DNA from: Homarus americanus
Taxonomy: Eukaryota > Arthropoda > Malacostraca > Decapoda > Nephropidae
Direction: 5' to 3'
NCBI RefSeq assembly: GCF_018991925.1
Contig: NW_024727888.1
Span: forward strand, 240,001-304,000
Length of the DNA stretch: 64,000 nucleotides
Part shown: positions 32,185 through 44,899 of the stretch, one piece after another
How positions within the stretch are numbered: position 1 is the first letter of the stretch
Layout: every line of letters starts with the position of its first letter
Translations under genes and position numbers: made by a program
Notes under the pieces: model-generated
Databases searched by the model: none
Told to the model about the DNA's origin: nothing
What the model saw: the letters and a program-made list of their open reading frames with translations, nothing else

Positions 32185-33255
32185 AGATGAGGGGGAAGGA
32201 GGGTGAGGGGGGTGAGAGAAATGAGGGGGAAGGAGGGTGAGAGGGGGTGAGAGAGAGAGGGGGAGGGAGGGAGGTAGAGAGAAGGGGGAGGCAGGGGGAA
32301 GAAGAGGCCATACAGGGTAGATTAGTTTTATGAAAGATGATTTTTTTTGTGATGGGGAGGGGAAGAAGGAGGAGGGAAGGAGAAAAGGGAGAGGGAAGGA
32401 GAATAGGGAGAGGGAAAGAGAATAGGGAGAGGGAAGGAGGAAAGGGACAGGGAAAAGGGAAGGGACAGGGACGGAGGAAAGGTACAGGGAGGGAGGAAAG
32501 GTACAGGGAGGGAGGAAAAGGTTATAGGAAAAAATTATGATTGGACACTTGTACAGACTAAGCAAAGTGTGGACACGTTTAGGAAGCGATCTGAGGAAGG
32601 TACGCTAATGATTCTCTTATTTTGACTCCTTGTGAGAACTTATTCGCCTCGAGCACGGCAGCAGAGTAGAGTCAGGGAGGACAAGTGTTCACAATCGCGG
32701 TGTTTAGGATCGGTAAGGTGTGGCAGTGAATACGTTACCTTCTTCCTTTCCTTCCTCCTTTCCTTCCTCCTTTCCTTCCTCTTCCTTCCCTTCATCTTTC
32801 CTTCCTCCTTTCCTTCCTCCTCCTTCCTTCCTCTTCCTTCCCTTCATCTTTCCTCTTTCTTTCCTTCCTCCTCCTTCATCCACCCTCTTCCTCCTCGTCC
32901 TCCGCCTCATCATCATCATCATCAATCATCATCCTTCCCTTCTCTTTCTCCTCCCTCTTCCCCCCTTCCTTTCCTCTTCTTCCTCCCCCACCCTCGTTCA
33001 AGCACTCCTTCCTCCTCTCCCCTCCGTCACTCTCCCATCCCCCCCTTCCTTTCCCCATCTTCCTTCCTCATAGTCGTTCAAGCACCACCTCCTTCTCCTC
33101 CTTTCTCACCCTCGACCAAGCACCACCTCGTCCTCCTGTTCCTACTTCACCCTCACCCTCCTCCCCGTCCTCCACCCTCACCCTCGACCAAGTACCACCT
33201 CCTCCTACTTCACCCTCACCCTCCTCTCCCTCCTCCTTCCTCACCCTCGACGAAG
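32185..33255. repeat. Polypurine block followed by polypyrimidine block
   Basis: 32185-32525 is GGGAGGGAAGGA-like, and 32740-33255 is CTTCCTTCCTCC-like. Between them lies about 200 nt of unclassified sequence. Opposite-strand composition gives a long-range inverted arrangement. Confidence 0.85.
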
Positions 33256-33458
33256 CTGTAAACCTCAGGAGGAAGAAAACAATTGTGACGCCATGTATTT
33301 TTTTCTTACTTTTCACCTGAAATTCCACGGAAAGCAAAATAAATCCAGGTCACAAAATAGATCAGTTCCCGTTACTAGAGTGCGTTCGATTCATATTTCC
33401 AGGTAGTAGAAGCATCTCCGGGCTCTAGGTGTGATATGGATGTCTTTTTTTTTTATAA

Positions 33459-33753
33459 ACACGGGTGACAGAATTTAATACAATATATTCGACGTACCTA
33501 ACCTTCTTTCCTCACACAGCAAAACTGTGGAATGCTCTGCCTTCTTCTGTGTTTCCATACTTATACAATCTGTCTCACTTTAAAAAGCTGTTTTTCCGGC
33601 ATCTTCGTGGTGTAGATTAACAGAGTGTAATCTTTTTATTTTCTATTTTTAATTTCTTTCTGTTCTTATTTTTTCGCCCCTAGGCTCCGTTGTGGGTAGT
33701 TCGACTTGTGCCCGGGTCGGCTAATTCCCGTAAAAAAAAATAATAAAATAAAT
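33459..33753 (+). pseudogene. 3' end of a CR1/jockey-like LINE with 3' tail
   Basis: A frame open from 33459 to the TAA at 33618-33620 encodes LTFFPHTAKLWNALPSSVFP and NLSHFKKLFFRHLRGVD. This is the conserved C-terminal end of LINE reverse transcriptase polyproteins (FFPRTARLWNSLP...). An untranslated 3' part follows, containing TTTTCGCCCCTAGG and GGCTAATTCCCGT, and ending in A(9)TAATAAAATAAAT. Only the last 50 or so codons are present, a typical 5' truncation. The same tail family occurs at 39388-39470. Confidence 0.8.
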
Positions 33754-33832
33754 CATACATACATACAAACATACATACATACATACATACATACATACAT
33801 ACATACATACATACATACATACATACATACAT
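33754..33832. repeat. (CATA)n microsatellite abutting the LINE tail
   Basis: About 19 CATA units begin directly at the end of the A-rich LINE tail, suggesting the tail seeded the microsatellite. Confidence 0.93.
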
Positions 33833-34658
33833 CAAGTGAGATAGAGTGTGTGTGTGTGTGTTATGGTGGTGGACAGGGTTTCGATCAAGAGTTGGATACC
33901 TGGTGGAGTGTAGGGGGCACCTTAATCACTGCGGGTGGCCGCCAGGTGCTCGTGGGTGGCTCAGGTGAAGTAACAGGATTCTATAGATTAATTATACCTT
34001 CAGCTTCCTTGATTATTATTATTATTATTATTATTATTACTACTCAACTACATATCAAAATCCCTCCGACATTACAGTACCATTGATCTGAATTCCTCCC
34101 GAACGCCTAACACACCCCATCTTAATAATCTTTACCAACACACTCGCTGGCAGTAAGACCTCTTTAATCTAGACATATACATTAAGCCATAAATCTTCAC
34201 TGTTATTGTTAGTAATGACACACCTCCTCCAGACTGTCATCAGGGCTTCACACGCCAGAGTTGTTGAGGGTGAAAGTACTCGTATCACGCTAACTAATAT
34301 TATTTTCCTGTTTATTCAATATCAATTCACAGGTACACGAGGTGAACATTATCCACTGAAGGTAAATTGATTCTCGTGGTTGTGTCGTGTGATATATCAT
34401 TTCCTGTTATTACTTTCGATAAAAACAGTGAAGAATGAATGACTGTTCAATAAAGGAAATGAAAAACAAACATAATTCTGTTTATTCATCATGGTGTCCG
34501 GTTAGTGCGCCATCGCGTGACCACTACATCTGGACAGACATTCAGATATTGGTAAACACGCACTAATTTATGTCAGTTATTTATGTCAGTTAAGTGGATA
34601 CATCACTCGCCTCCAGTTCTAAGAGTAAGCTGGTTCTCGCTCATGGGACTTACCTTAA
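33833..34658. other. Gene-free region
   Basis: Short (GT)n at 33847-33861, (ATT)n at 34012-34038, otherwise AT-rich and unclassified. Confidence 0.5.
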
Positions 34659-34726
34659 TTCACCCAGGTATAAACGAGTACCTAACTTTACAGATGGCGA
34701 AGTGAGAACGGTCAAGTGCAGTTTCC
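34659..34726 (+). mobile_element. SINE/LINE-like fragment, copy 1
   Basis: The pattern TTCACCC-AG-...-GTACCTAA-TTTACAG-TGG-GAAGTGA-...-GTC-AGTGCAGT is shared with 56892-56960. It resembles the TGAATGGGTACC body segment I recall from decapod SINEs. No tRNA-like head or tail is preserved. Confidence 0.45.
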
Positions 34727-34806
34727 TAATTGTCCCTAACTGCCCTATTTTTTGTTCTAGTCTTTTGTTGTTTATCCTTTATTTTATTTATCTTTATCCT
34801 AGCTGA

Positions 34807-34811
<5 letters not shown>

Positions 34812-34872
<61 letters not shown>
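34812..34872. repeat. (CT)n microsatellite
   Basis: About 30 uninterrupted units. Confidence 0.96.
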
Positions 34873-34876
<4 letters not shown>

Positions 34877-35602
34877 TTTATCTTCTCCTTTCACGCTTGT
34901 TTATAATTAGTTTCCCCCTTCATAGAATACGGAACATGGTTGGTTACACTCGGCTGTCAGTTCCGCGTGTTGTGTGTGTTGTGTGGTGTGTTGTGTGGTG
35001 GTGTGTTGTGTTGTGTGGTGTTGTGTTGTGTGGTGTGTTGTGTCCTCACTACAATTTGAGAAGGATCGGGTGAAATAATATGATAATTTATATATAACAT
35101 TAATATATATTCACCCAGGTACATTTTAATTATTAGAATATTTGATTAATATTTACCTGAGTTACGGCCTTTTATTAAACTTCATTAATATACCTGGGAT
35201 TAATATCACCTTTGGAATTTATTTTGATTATCTTTCAATTATTATTTTTTTTTATTTTTATCGTTTTCTTTAATTTTTCTCTTTCGTTTCTACATATTTA
35301 CATTTTTAGTTACATTTTTTTTTCAATCCTTCTCTCTATGTGCGCCAATTTCTTTCCTTTTCTCTTTGTTTCCATTTGTTTATATTTCACCATTTCTCAC
35401 ATCTATATTTTCCTTTTGTTTCATATTTATTGTTGTTGTTATTCTCCCCATTTATCATCCTTCATCCCTTTCCTCTGGTCCTTTGTTTCTCGGGGATTTG
35501 CTTATTATCTATCGTTTGTCTTCTGGGCTTTTATTTTCTATTTTTTTTTCATGGGTTTTATTTCCATTCCTCAGTAGCATCCAGTGGCCATGTTTGTTCT
35601 TC

Positions 35603-35647
<45 letters not shown>

Positions 35648-35825
35648 GTGTTTTTGCTTTCTGTTCTTTTATTGTTATTCTGTCTGTTCTTCTTCCCCAT
35701 CCGTCTCTTCCATTGGTATTTATTTTTTTCTTTTATTTTATTTTTTTCTTCTTCGTTCTGTTTATTTAATCTTTTGTTTTCTAATTGTGCTATTTTCCTT
35801 CTTGTTTTTTTTTTTACTTAATTTT

Positions 35826-35903
<78 letters not shown>

Positions 35904-36115
35904 CTCTAAACCATTTTTATTTATCCTTCTTCACTTTCATTATTCATCGCACGTTTCTCCTCATACTCTCTGTCCATTTTCTCTTCTCTTTTACCATCCC
36001 CTTGTCGGTTATTCTCTTTCGTTAAGTCTAAAACATCATCTTTTCTTATTTTGTTTTCTTTTATTTTCAATTTCCTCTTTCTGTTTGTCTGTTGGTTATT
36101 GCTGTTATTATTACG

Positions 36116-36184
<69 letters not shown>

Positions 36185-36660
36185 TTATTGTTGTTGTTGT
36201 ACTTTTGTTATTCTCTCTTCGTTCGTCTTTCTTCTTATTCTTTTGTTCTTTTTGTCTGTTTCTCTTATTTTCTCTTTCTTATTGTGTGTCTTCGCCTCTT
36301 CTCGTATTCCGTCAGTTTCCTCTCTCAATTTATTACACTCCCACCTGTTCTCCTCCATCTCCACGCCTAATTCTTCTATTCCTTTTGTCTTCTAAATCTT
36401 TTACTCGTTTCGTCTTTTTTTCTTTTTCTTCATTTTCTTTTTTTTTTCATTTTATTCCTTCCATATTTGTCTTTGTATATTTTCTTCTTTATATTTCTTT
36501 CTTTTCCATCTAAATTACTTTCTTCCTCATCTTTTGTATATTTCTTCTTTCTCTTCTTTCATTTCCTTCTTCCTTCGTAGATTAATCCTTCATCTATGTA
36601 AGGAAGACTGACTGTATATAGCCGTTGTATTAATATAAACGGGAAGACGTATACAGAATA
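34873..36660. other. Gene-free T-rich region with microsatellites
   Basis: GTGTTGTGTG-type repeat at 34966-35042, a T-rich segment (35230-36560) with (GT)n at 35603-35646, (CT)n at 35829-35906 and (ATT)n at 36110-36184. Phe/Leu/Ser frames of 100-240 codons here follow the composition and are not genes. Confidence 0.8.
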
Positions 36661-37374
36661 GTGGAAGAACAGAGAGAACAAGAAAGGAGGAAAAAGAACA
36701 ATGAACAACAACATGAACAGAATAACACATTTGCAACAAGAACAGAGTTACCAATTAGTCAACAAATAGAGAGTTGCAAATTGAACGACAAATACAGGGT
36801 TGCAAATTCTACGCATAATACAGGACTCACTGAAGTGCTTTTATCTTCTTCTCTTCCTTCTTCTTTCTGAATGAATGAATGATGGAAGAGAGCAGAGATG
36901 AGGAGGAGAGGGGGGAAAGAGGAAGAGGAGGAGGGTAGGAAAAGGATAGAGAATGGAGAAGGGGGGATGTGGTGTGGAGAGGGGAGGATAAGGAGGGATG
37001 GATAGAAAGAAGATGGATGATGTGGAAAAGGGAGAGGAGTATTGAAGGAGGTAGGAAAGGAAGAGCGAGGGAAAGAAAGGGGGGGAGGAGAGGCAGAAGA
37101 GGGAAGAAGTAGGTGAGGGTCGGAGAGGAAAAGAATGGGGAGGGAAAGATGAGGACATGAAGTTGAGGGGTGATGGGAGAAGAGGGAAGGGAAGGGAAGG
37201 GAAGGGAAGGGAAGGGAAGGGAAGGGAAGAGCCTCTCGTCCTTCACAAGTATTTTTAACATACAATAATATATGTATTTTTTCAAGGACGTTTTTCTCCC
37301 CTACCTCAGCTCTGTCAGATGAAGGTGTGAAAACATTACCTGTCCGTTTGTTTGTGTCTGTCTGTGTCTGTGTC

Positions 37375-37428
<54 letters not shown>

Positions 37429-37650
37429 AACGGATTTACTCTAACAATTAAAGTTGTATCTGGATTAAAGTTAGTGATAGACCTAACCTAACCTAACCTA
37501 ACCTAACCTAACCTACCCTAACCTACGGATGAGGACGATAATCATTAATTCTCAACCATATTTTTAGGGACTTGTGTGGCTGTTTGGGGACCCTTAACCC
37601 CTTTTTTTGTCGTGTTTTCAGTCAGTTAGTCAAAAGGTTATTCTTATGTC
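36661..37650. other. Gene-free region with a purine-rich tract
   Basis: 36880-37230 is purine-rich and ends in (GGGAA)n at 37182-37229. (GT)n lies at 37382-37423, and a clean CCTAA telomere-type run at 37479-37525. No exon recognised. Confidence 0.7.
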
Positions 37651-37695
37651 TGAGGGTTGGCGACCACGGCCGTCAACTCCAATTGTTTTCGGGTT
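37651..37695 (+). repeat. Dispersed GGGTTGGCGACCACRGCC element, copy 2
   Basis: GAGGGTTGGCGACCACGGCC followed by CAACTCCAATTGTTTTCGGG. Related to 28691-28735 and 47826-47870. Confidence 0.6.
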
Positions 37696-37981
37696 GTCTT
37701 TACACTCAATTAAAGACAAAGTGGGTCCCATAAGCCTTCATAACGCGGCTGACACTGCACTCAAACGCCGCTACTTCCTCAATTGTAAAGTTAGGTACCT
37801 CTCCACTCCTCGTGTGTTTTGGTGACATAAGGATGATTGACATGTTGACTGAGGCCTTTATCTTCCTTCTTCCTCCTCGTGAACAAGCCATTGAGGTGAG
37901 AGAACTTGAGAATGATGAGATATTAATGTGAGAACAATGATAGTTAGGAGAGTGAGAATACGTTTAGAATTGTATATGGTG

Positions 37982-37982
<1 letters not shown>

Positions 37983-38049
<67 letters not shown>
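37983..38049. repeat. (TC)n microsatellite
   Basis: About 33 uninterrupted units, continuing into a looser pyrimidine-rich region to about 38770. Confidence 0.96.
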
Positions 38050-38051
<2 letters not shown>

Positions 38052-39387
38052 TCCCTTTCCATTTAATCAGTTTTAGGTCCAACGTATTCCTCTCTCCTTC
38101 TCTCCCTTTCTTTATCACCTATCTCCCTCCTCTCCTTTCTCTCCTTGTTCTCCTTTTATTCCTTTTCTCTCCTTCTCCCCCTTTCACTTAATCTCGTCCA
38201 CCTCCCTACGGCTCTTCCTAAATCGATTCCAGATATCGCTTTACTTGTGTTATTTAAATCCTTCTTTCCTCCCCTCCTTTTTTTTCTTCAATTACCATTT
38301 ATCGTTAATTCTTTCTATTCCCTCCCTTTTTCTCTCTCTTTTCTCTTTTTCCTTCCTCATCTATCCCTTTTTTTTCGTTTGGTTATCACTTTTCTCTATT
38401 TTATTTTTATTTTTATCTTTCATTTGTTTTTTTTTGGCTTGCTCCGTTTCCATCTCTTTCTCTTACTTTCTTTTCCCTCTTTCTCTTCCTTTTCTCCCTC
38501 GTCCCTTTCTTCTCCCCCCCTACCCCCTTCATCCTCTCATCACCACCCCCTCCTCCTCCTCTTCACTCCTCTCACCATCTCTCCTCCATCCACCCCTTCT
38601 CCTCACCACCCCTTCTCTCACCTCCCTCCTCCCACCCTCCCTCCTCCCCACTCCTCCCTCCCACCACCCTCTCTTCTCTCTCTTCTTCCCTCCTCCCCCT
38701 CTTATCCCCTCCTCTTCCCCACCCGCATTTTCACTCCCCATATTCAAGGGTCCTCACTCACTTTTCCTTCGCTCTGAATAAATTTGGAGGAGTTGGAGAG
38801 AATGCACCATCGTTCACCAGCCAGGAGGAACCTCACCAACTTTTCTCTCTCCCCCCTTTGTCTTGTTGACCCCGGATGATGGTTTTATGTGTGCCTCCCC
38901 CCTCCACCCTTCCCCCACATAACACCATCATCTGGGGTCACTATGAGGGTCACCAAGTAACTTGTTATCATGAGGTCACCATGCATACAAACACACAGGT
39001 CATAAATATACACATATGCAAATACATACCCACGCGCATACACACACACACACACACATATTTACGGTCAGTCAGGAGCAATACAATGTATATTGATAGG
39101 TAGTAGGCAGCAACCAAACAGGGTTGTCTAATGGTAGACCACTACTGCCATATGGCATCACGAAATTGTGACCAAGTCCCAGGTTGGTGATCTGACTTTC
39201 TGCCTCATTTACCCACAACTGCAGGGTCTCACTTGTTTCTCTTACTTGGACAACACAACATACATATATTGTTTCTCAGTTCTCAATATTGATTTTTTTT
39301 TCATTTTTCTATATCTTTATGGTTCTTTATTATTATTATCATCAGTGTTGTTGTTGTTATTATTATTATTGTTATTATTAGTATTAA
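38050..39387. other. Gene-free region
   Basis: Pyrimidine-rich to 38770; then unclassified sequence with (CA)n at 39040-39058. ATT and GTT units run up to the LINE tail. Confidence 0.6.
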
Positions 39388-39470
39388 ATTTTCGCCCCCA
39401 GGCCCTGATGAGGGTCAGTGACCTGTGACCTGGTGGGCTAATCCCTGTAAAAAAAAAATAATAAAAAAAT
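39388..39470 (+). mobile_element. LINE 3' tail, second copy
   Basis: TTTTCGCCCCCAGG, GGGCTAATCCCTGT and A(10)TAATAAAAAAATAA align with the 3' tail at 33670-33753. No coding part remains, so this is an extreme 5' truncation. Confidence 0.65.
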
Positions 39471-40409
39471 AACTTGTTTGTGTTATCTTGTCCATCTCTC
39501 TCCGCCCATCCATCCATCTCACCCTACCACCCATTCGACCCTCTACCCATACCTCCCTCCACCCATCCCACCCACACAACATAGTAAACACAGGGTGGAC
39601 AACATCCTCAAGTCATGATTGGTTGAGTGTAACACAGTCCTCGACCAATAGGATCCTCAGCACCGTGTGTTAGTTTACCTGGTACTCAATTACTGTAAGA
39701 CGATGGTGGGAGGGAGACGAGGGGAGGAATAGAAGGGGAGGAGGTGAGAAGAATGGAAGTGGAGGGGAGGAGGCGAAAGGAATGGGATAGGTGGGAGGGT
39801 ATAGGAGAGACGAAAAGGAAGGGAAGTGTTGAGGGGAGAGGGAAAGAAAGAGGGGGGGGGGAGATGAGAGGGAAGGGGAGAGGAAAAGAATGGAAATCCT
39901 GAGAGGTATGGGCGATAATAACAGCTACCTATCTCCTCTAAACCTCCTCCCAATTTTATTTTCATCTTGACAACAATACTAATTATCTATCTTCTCTTAT
40001 CAGTCGTTTCTATCTACGCTTTTATCATCTTCCTTCACTATTTATTCATATTTATCTTACTGACCAAATTTTAACAAGTTTAGATTATTTTTTTCCTTTT
40101 GGGTATAAATTCAGTGTCAATCTCAACAGAGGGGCGTTTGTTTACTTTGGGTGTTGGTAATACTGCAATACACCTGACTATTGATACATGACCTGGGTGT
40201 TGGTAATACTACACTACTACATCTGACTGCTGATATATGACTTTGTTTACTTGTTGTTGACACATTTATACATGTATTCAGAACTCGATATATTTCCCCG
40301 CCGCCACTTGTGTTAGGTCAACAGAAGCGTGTGTGTGTGAGTTGTACCTTCCTTTCCCCTGCCACCCACCCATTCCTGCTATACCTTCCCCTGCCAACCT
40401 GCCATGTCA
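39471..40409. other. Gene-free region
   Basis: Pyrimidine-rich at 39485-39580, purine-rich at 39705-39900, AT-rich from 39960. CACCTGACT/GGTGTTGGTAATACT is duplicated at 40148-40235. No gene. Confidence 0.55.
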
Positions 40410-41645
40410 CCTCCCTGCCTCCTTCCCCTACAACCTTCCCCTACCTCCATCCCCTGCTACACCCCCTTGCTGTCTTCCACCAGCTACCATCCCCTGCAAC
40501 CCCTACCACCCTACTCTGCTACCCCTACCACTCTCCCCTGCTACCCCTACCACTTTCCCCTGCTACCCCCCTATCACTCTCCCCTGCTACCCCTACCACT
40601 CTCCCCTGCTACCCCTACCACTCTCCCCTGCTACCCCCTACCACTCTCCCCCCACAACCCCTACCACTCTCCCCCTCACCCCTACCACCTCCCCCTCTAC
40701 CCCCACCACTCTCCCCTGCTACCCCTACCACTCTCCCATGCTACCCCTACCACCCTCCCTGCTACACCCCTACCACTCTCCCCTGCTACCCCTCCCACCA
40801 CTCTCCCCTGCCACCCCCTACCACCTCTCCCCTGCTACCCCCTACCACTCTCCCCTGCTAACCCCCTACCACTCTCCCCTGCACCCCACCACTCTCCCCT
40901 GCTACCCCACCACTCTCCCCTGCCACCCCACCACTCTCTCTGCACACCCCTACCACTCTCCCCCTGCTACCCCTACCACCTCCCCTCTACCCCCCACCAC
41001 TCTCCCCTGCTACCCCCACCACTCTCCCCTGCTACCCCTACCACTCTCCCCTGCTACCCCTACCACTCTCCCCTGCTACCCCTACCACTCTCCCCTGCTA
41101 ACCCCTACCACTCTCCCCTGCTACCCCTACCACTCTCCCTGCTACCCCACCACTCTCCCCTGCACCCCTACCACCTCCCCTGCTACCCCTACCACTCTCC
41201 CTGCTACCCCTACCACTCTCCCCACCCCTACCACTCTCCCCTGCTAACCCCTACCACTCTCCCCTGCTAACCCTACCACTCCCCCTGTACCCCTACCACT
41301 CTACCCTGCTACCCCTACCACCTCCCCTGCTACCTCCCTACCACTCTCCCTGCTACCCCTACCACTCTCCCTGCTACCCCTACCACTCTCCCCTGCTACC
41401 CCCACCACTCTCCCCTGCTACCCCTACCACCTCCCTTGCTACCCCTACCACCTCCCCTGCTAACCCCCACCACTCTCCCCTGCTACCCCCTACCACTCTC
41501 CCCTGCAACCCTACCACTCTCCCCTGCTACTCCCTACCACTCTTCCCTGCTACCCCCCACCACCTCTCCCCTGCTAACCCCTACCACTCTCCCCCTGCTA
41601 ACCCCTACCACCCTTCCCTGCCACCCTCCCCTTCCCCTGTCACCC
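40410..41645. repeat. 22-bp C-rich minisatellite (CTACCCCTACCACTCTCCCC)
   Basis: About 55 units of 20-24 bp, 22 bp where regular, with frequent single-base gains and losses of C. The long Pro/Thr/Leu/His frames are artefacts. Confidence 0.93.
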
Positions 41646-41667
41646 TGCCATCCCCCAGCACCTTCCC

Positions 41668-41871
41668 CTACACAGCTAGACCTTCATCACAGGACACACA
41701 ACAAACTCTTATATAGTCAGACGCTGTTATGTCCTCCAACAATCTGGTGATGTAGAAGGTAGTCACAGCTTCCTCCAACACTCCTATACCAGTATGTGAC
41801 AGATATCCTTCGAGGACATGACGACCACAAGCCCTCAGCCACAGGAAAGATAAGTTATAAGAATCCCCCAA
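41668..41871 (-). other. Unrecognised open frame of 67 codons
   Basis: Mixed-composition minus-strand frame with WLRACGRHVLEGYLSHTG and two related short segments (VLEEAVTTFYITR and LLEDITASDYIRV). No domain or splice borders were recognised. Listed because it is the only non-repetitive frame in this interval. Confidence 0.15.
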
Positions 41872-42540
41872 GGTAGCTGTCTGGGTCCTGTTGATTTTTT
41901 TTTTATTCGTCCATAAAGAATAATGTGACTAAACACATAATTATCCTCACTAAACAGAGAAGATCACAATAAAACACAACACTGAATCAGCTCTCATGTT
42001 TATTTACTGTCACAGCTCTCTCTCTCCTCATCCACATGCAACCAACATTACGTCCTGTTGTTAAGATCAGCAACGTTATATATATCCTACCAGGTAAAAA
42101 TTATATATCCCGTAGTGTACTGTATATGTATGTAACATTTTATAAGACAATCATTGCGACGTCTTGTATCAGTTTATAGTGTAGTGGTTGTATTAAAGCA
42201 CAATACATTGGTGGGCAAAGAAGACTACACAGGGTAGAGCTGTGACTTGGCCCATCACTTGTGAGAGTCCCGCGAGGCTCACCGTCCTAACTTAAGAACA
42301 AGGAGAGAAATTGGAGAGTGTCCAGCAGTGGGTGTGTCTCATTATTATGGAACACCGCCACAGTGCGCCTCACCCAGCCACAGCCAGCCACACCCAGACC
42401 TTCCTTTCGCTAGGATTCGACACCCTGGAGGCTGGAAGGAGACAACTTACTCCCAAACTTTGGAGTGAAGTTGTTGCAGCCCCAACACACGTCACCTCCC
42501 ACCACCCTTAGTGGGAGACGACACGATGCTGCTGTTGTCA
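41872..42540. other. Gene-free region
   Basis: Unclassified sequence; a T-tract at 41896-41905. GC rises from 42230 toward the following minisatellite. Confidence 0.45.
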
Positions 42541-43535
42541 GTGGGGGGATGTCACCTGTCACCACTACTGCTGCCATCAGTGTCAGTGTTGAGGATGTCA
42601 CCTGCCATTACTACCACTACTGCCACCATCAGTGTCAGTGGGAGGACGTCACCTGTCACCTGCCACCACTACTGCCACCATCAGTGTCAGTGGAGGATGT
42701 CACCTGTCACCTGTCACCACTACTGCTGCCATCAGTGTCAGTGTTGAGGATGTCACTGTCACCTGCCACCACTACTGCCATCATCAGTGTCAGTGGTGAG
42801 GACGTCACCTGTCACCTGCCACCACTACTGCCACCATCAGTGTCAGTGGAGGATGTCACCTGTCACCTGTCACCACTACTGCTATCAGTGTCAGTGTTGA
42901 GGATGTCACCTGTCACCTGTCACCACTACTGCTGCCATCAATGTCAGTGTTGAGGATGTCACCTGCCATTACTACCACTACTGCCACCATCAGTGTCAGT
43001 GTTGAGGATGTCACCTGTCACCTGCCACCACTACTGCTGCCATCAGTGTCAGTGTTGAGGATGTCACCTGCCATTACTACCACTACTGCCACCATCAGTG
43101 TCAGTGTTGAGGATGTCACCTGCCATTACTACCACTACTGCTGCCATCAGTGTCAGTGTTGAGGATGTCACCTGCCATTACTACCACTACTGCCACCATC
43201 AGTGTCAGTGTTGAGGATGTCACCTGCCATTACTACCACTATTGCTGCCATCAGTGTCAGTGTTGAGGATGTCACCTGTCACCTGCCACCACTACTGCTG
43301 CCATCAGTGTCAGTGTTGAGGATGTCACCTGTCACCTGCCACCACTACTGCCACCATCAGTGTCAGTGTTGAGGATGTCACCTGCCATTACTACCACTAC
43401 TGCTGCCATCAGTGTCAGTGTTGAGGATGTCACCTGTCACCTGCCACCACTAATGCTGCCATCAGTGTCAGTGTTGAGGATGTCACCTGTCACCTGCCAC
43501 CACTACTGCCATCATCAGTGTCAGTGGGAGGATGT
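42541..43535. repeat. 52/53-bp minisatellite
   Basis: About 19 copies of a unit containing GAGGATGTCACCTG, CCACTACTGC and CATCAGTGTCAGTG. Two main forms, CCATTACTACC (52 bp) and TCACCTGCCACC (53 bp), alternate irregularly. Measured unit starts include 43107, 43159, 43211, 43263, 43316 and 43369. Confidence 0.93.
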
Positions 43536-44899
43536 CACCAGCCATCACCATTACCGTTCTCTCTCTTATTGTAAACATCTTTCTGCATGTAAATATAGAT
43601 AGGATTTTGAATTACTAAATATTAAGTGTTTTATTTCTATGAATTTTGGCATCATTTATTTTATATTTGAAAGTAAACATAAATTCTTAGATATGGAGTA
43701 AAATAGTATAGAGTATAATAGAATATCAAGAGTATTATAAGGAGAACTCTTATAATCCAGGGCGTATATTTTCGGCATAAATTTGCATACATTACAGTGA
43801 CCACTACTCCAGGAGGACCTAACCCGGGAAAAAACCTAATTTATGTAAAACTCATTTCCGTGAGGGTAAGGAGGTGGTGGGTGAGCCCTGGAGGAGTGCC
43901 AGAATGTCGTGCCCGAGAGATAGAAGGAGGAAGAGATAAAAGGTTCTCTAAAGACACAAGGAGTTAAGAGGCGAGATAAAAGGAGGAAGAGAGGAGGCAG
44001 TATAGAGATAACAAGAGAAGCAGTTGAAGAGACTAAGAGATCGAGATGGAAAGACAAGGAGATATGAGGTACCACTGAGAGATTACCCTGAGAGGAAGAT
44101 CCCAGGAGGAGGAGAGACCTACATACGAATGAGGAGGTAATAGTCACAAGGAGAGGAAAAAAGAGACGAATGAAAAAAAAAGTTGAAAGACCCCTAAGAT
44201 GGAATTATAATTAAAGGCGAAGGAAGTGAATAATGAGAGGAAGAGGCATAAAAGAGAATAAATTTAGAAGATGAGGAATAGGGAGATGATATAAGAGACA
44301 TAGATTGACTTGGGGAAAAAGCAAGAAATTATTTACCATCTTATGTGAACTGTGACGTGTGTTATGGTGCGTTATGGTGTGTTATGGTGCGTTATGGTGT
44401 GTTATGGTGTGTTATGGTGTCAGTTTGTTTGTTAGTCAGGTGTGATGATTCGTTGTGCTAATCATCCACTTTATACGATATGCATTTAATAATTACCTCC
44501 CCTCACCCTTTCTCCCTCACCCTCTTACCCCTCCCACCCCCTCCCTCACCCTACCCTCACCCCTCCTCCTCCCACCTGAAGATTAACTCACCAGCTTATT
44601 TCACCTCATGATTAATTATCCTAACGTTACCTGTTGAAGGGGTTAGTTTAAGTCAAGATTAGCTACGTGGGATAATCTTGAGGTAATCCAGATAAAGTTA
44701 AGAACCAAGGAATCAATTATTATAACAAAGATAAATTACCTTTGCCATTAGTGTTAAATCAGTTGTTATCAGCGTTAAGATTATCTCCGCTAATCGTATG
44801 TACAGTCACTTAAAAACCTCTCTCTACTTAAGGGCGTCGACGAATTTCAGATTGAACACGGCGACTCCTGTTATCTCGGTAGGGTCGCCAAAATCCTTC
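43536..44899. other. Gene-free region
   Basis: AT-rich to 43850, purine-rich at 43860-44320, a GTTATGGTGT/GTTATGGTGC repeat at 44370-44420, C-rich at 44500-44575. No exon recognised. Confidence 0.55.

Noticed and set aside
35212..36513. Phe/Leu/Ser-rich frames up to 242 codons that look like membrane proteins
   Set aside because: T-rich and (CT)n/(ATT)n composition; hydrophobicity follows from T-rich codons.
40310..41270. Three overlapping long frames of 180-300 codons
   Set aside because: All three + frames are open because the 22-bp unit lacks stops; composition only.
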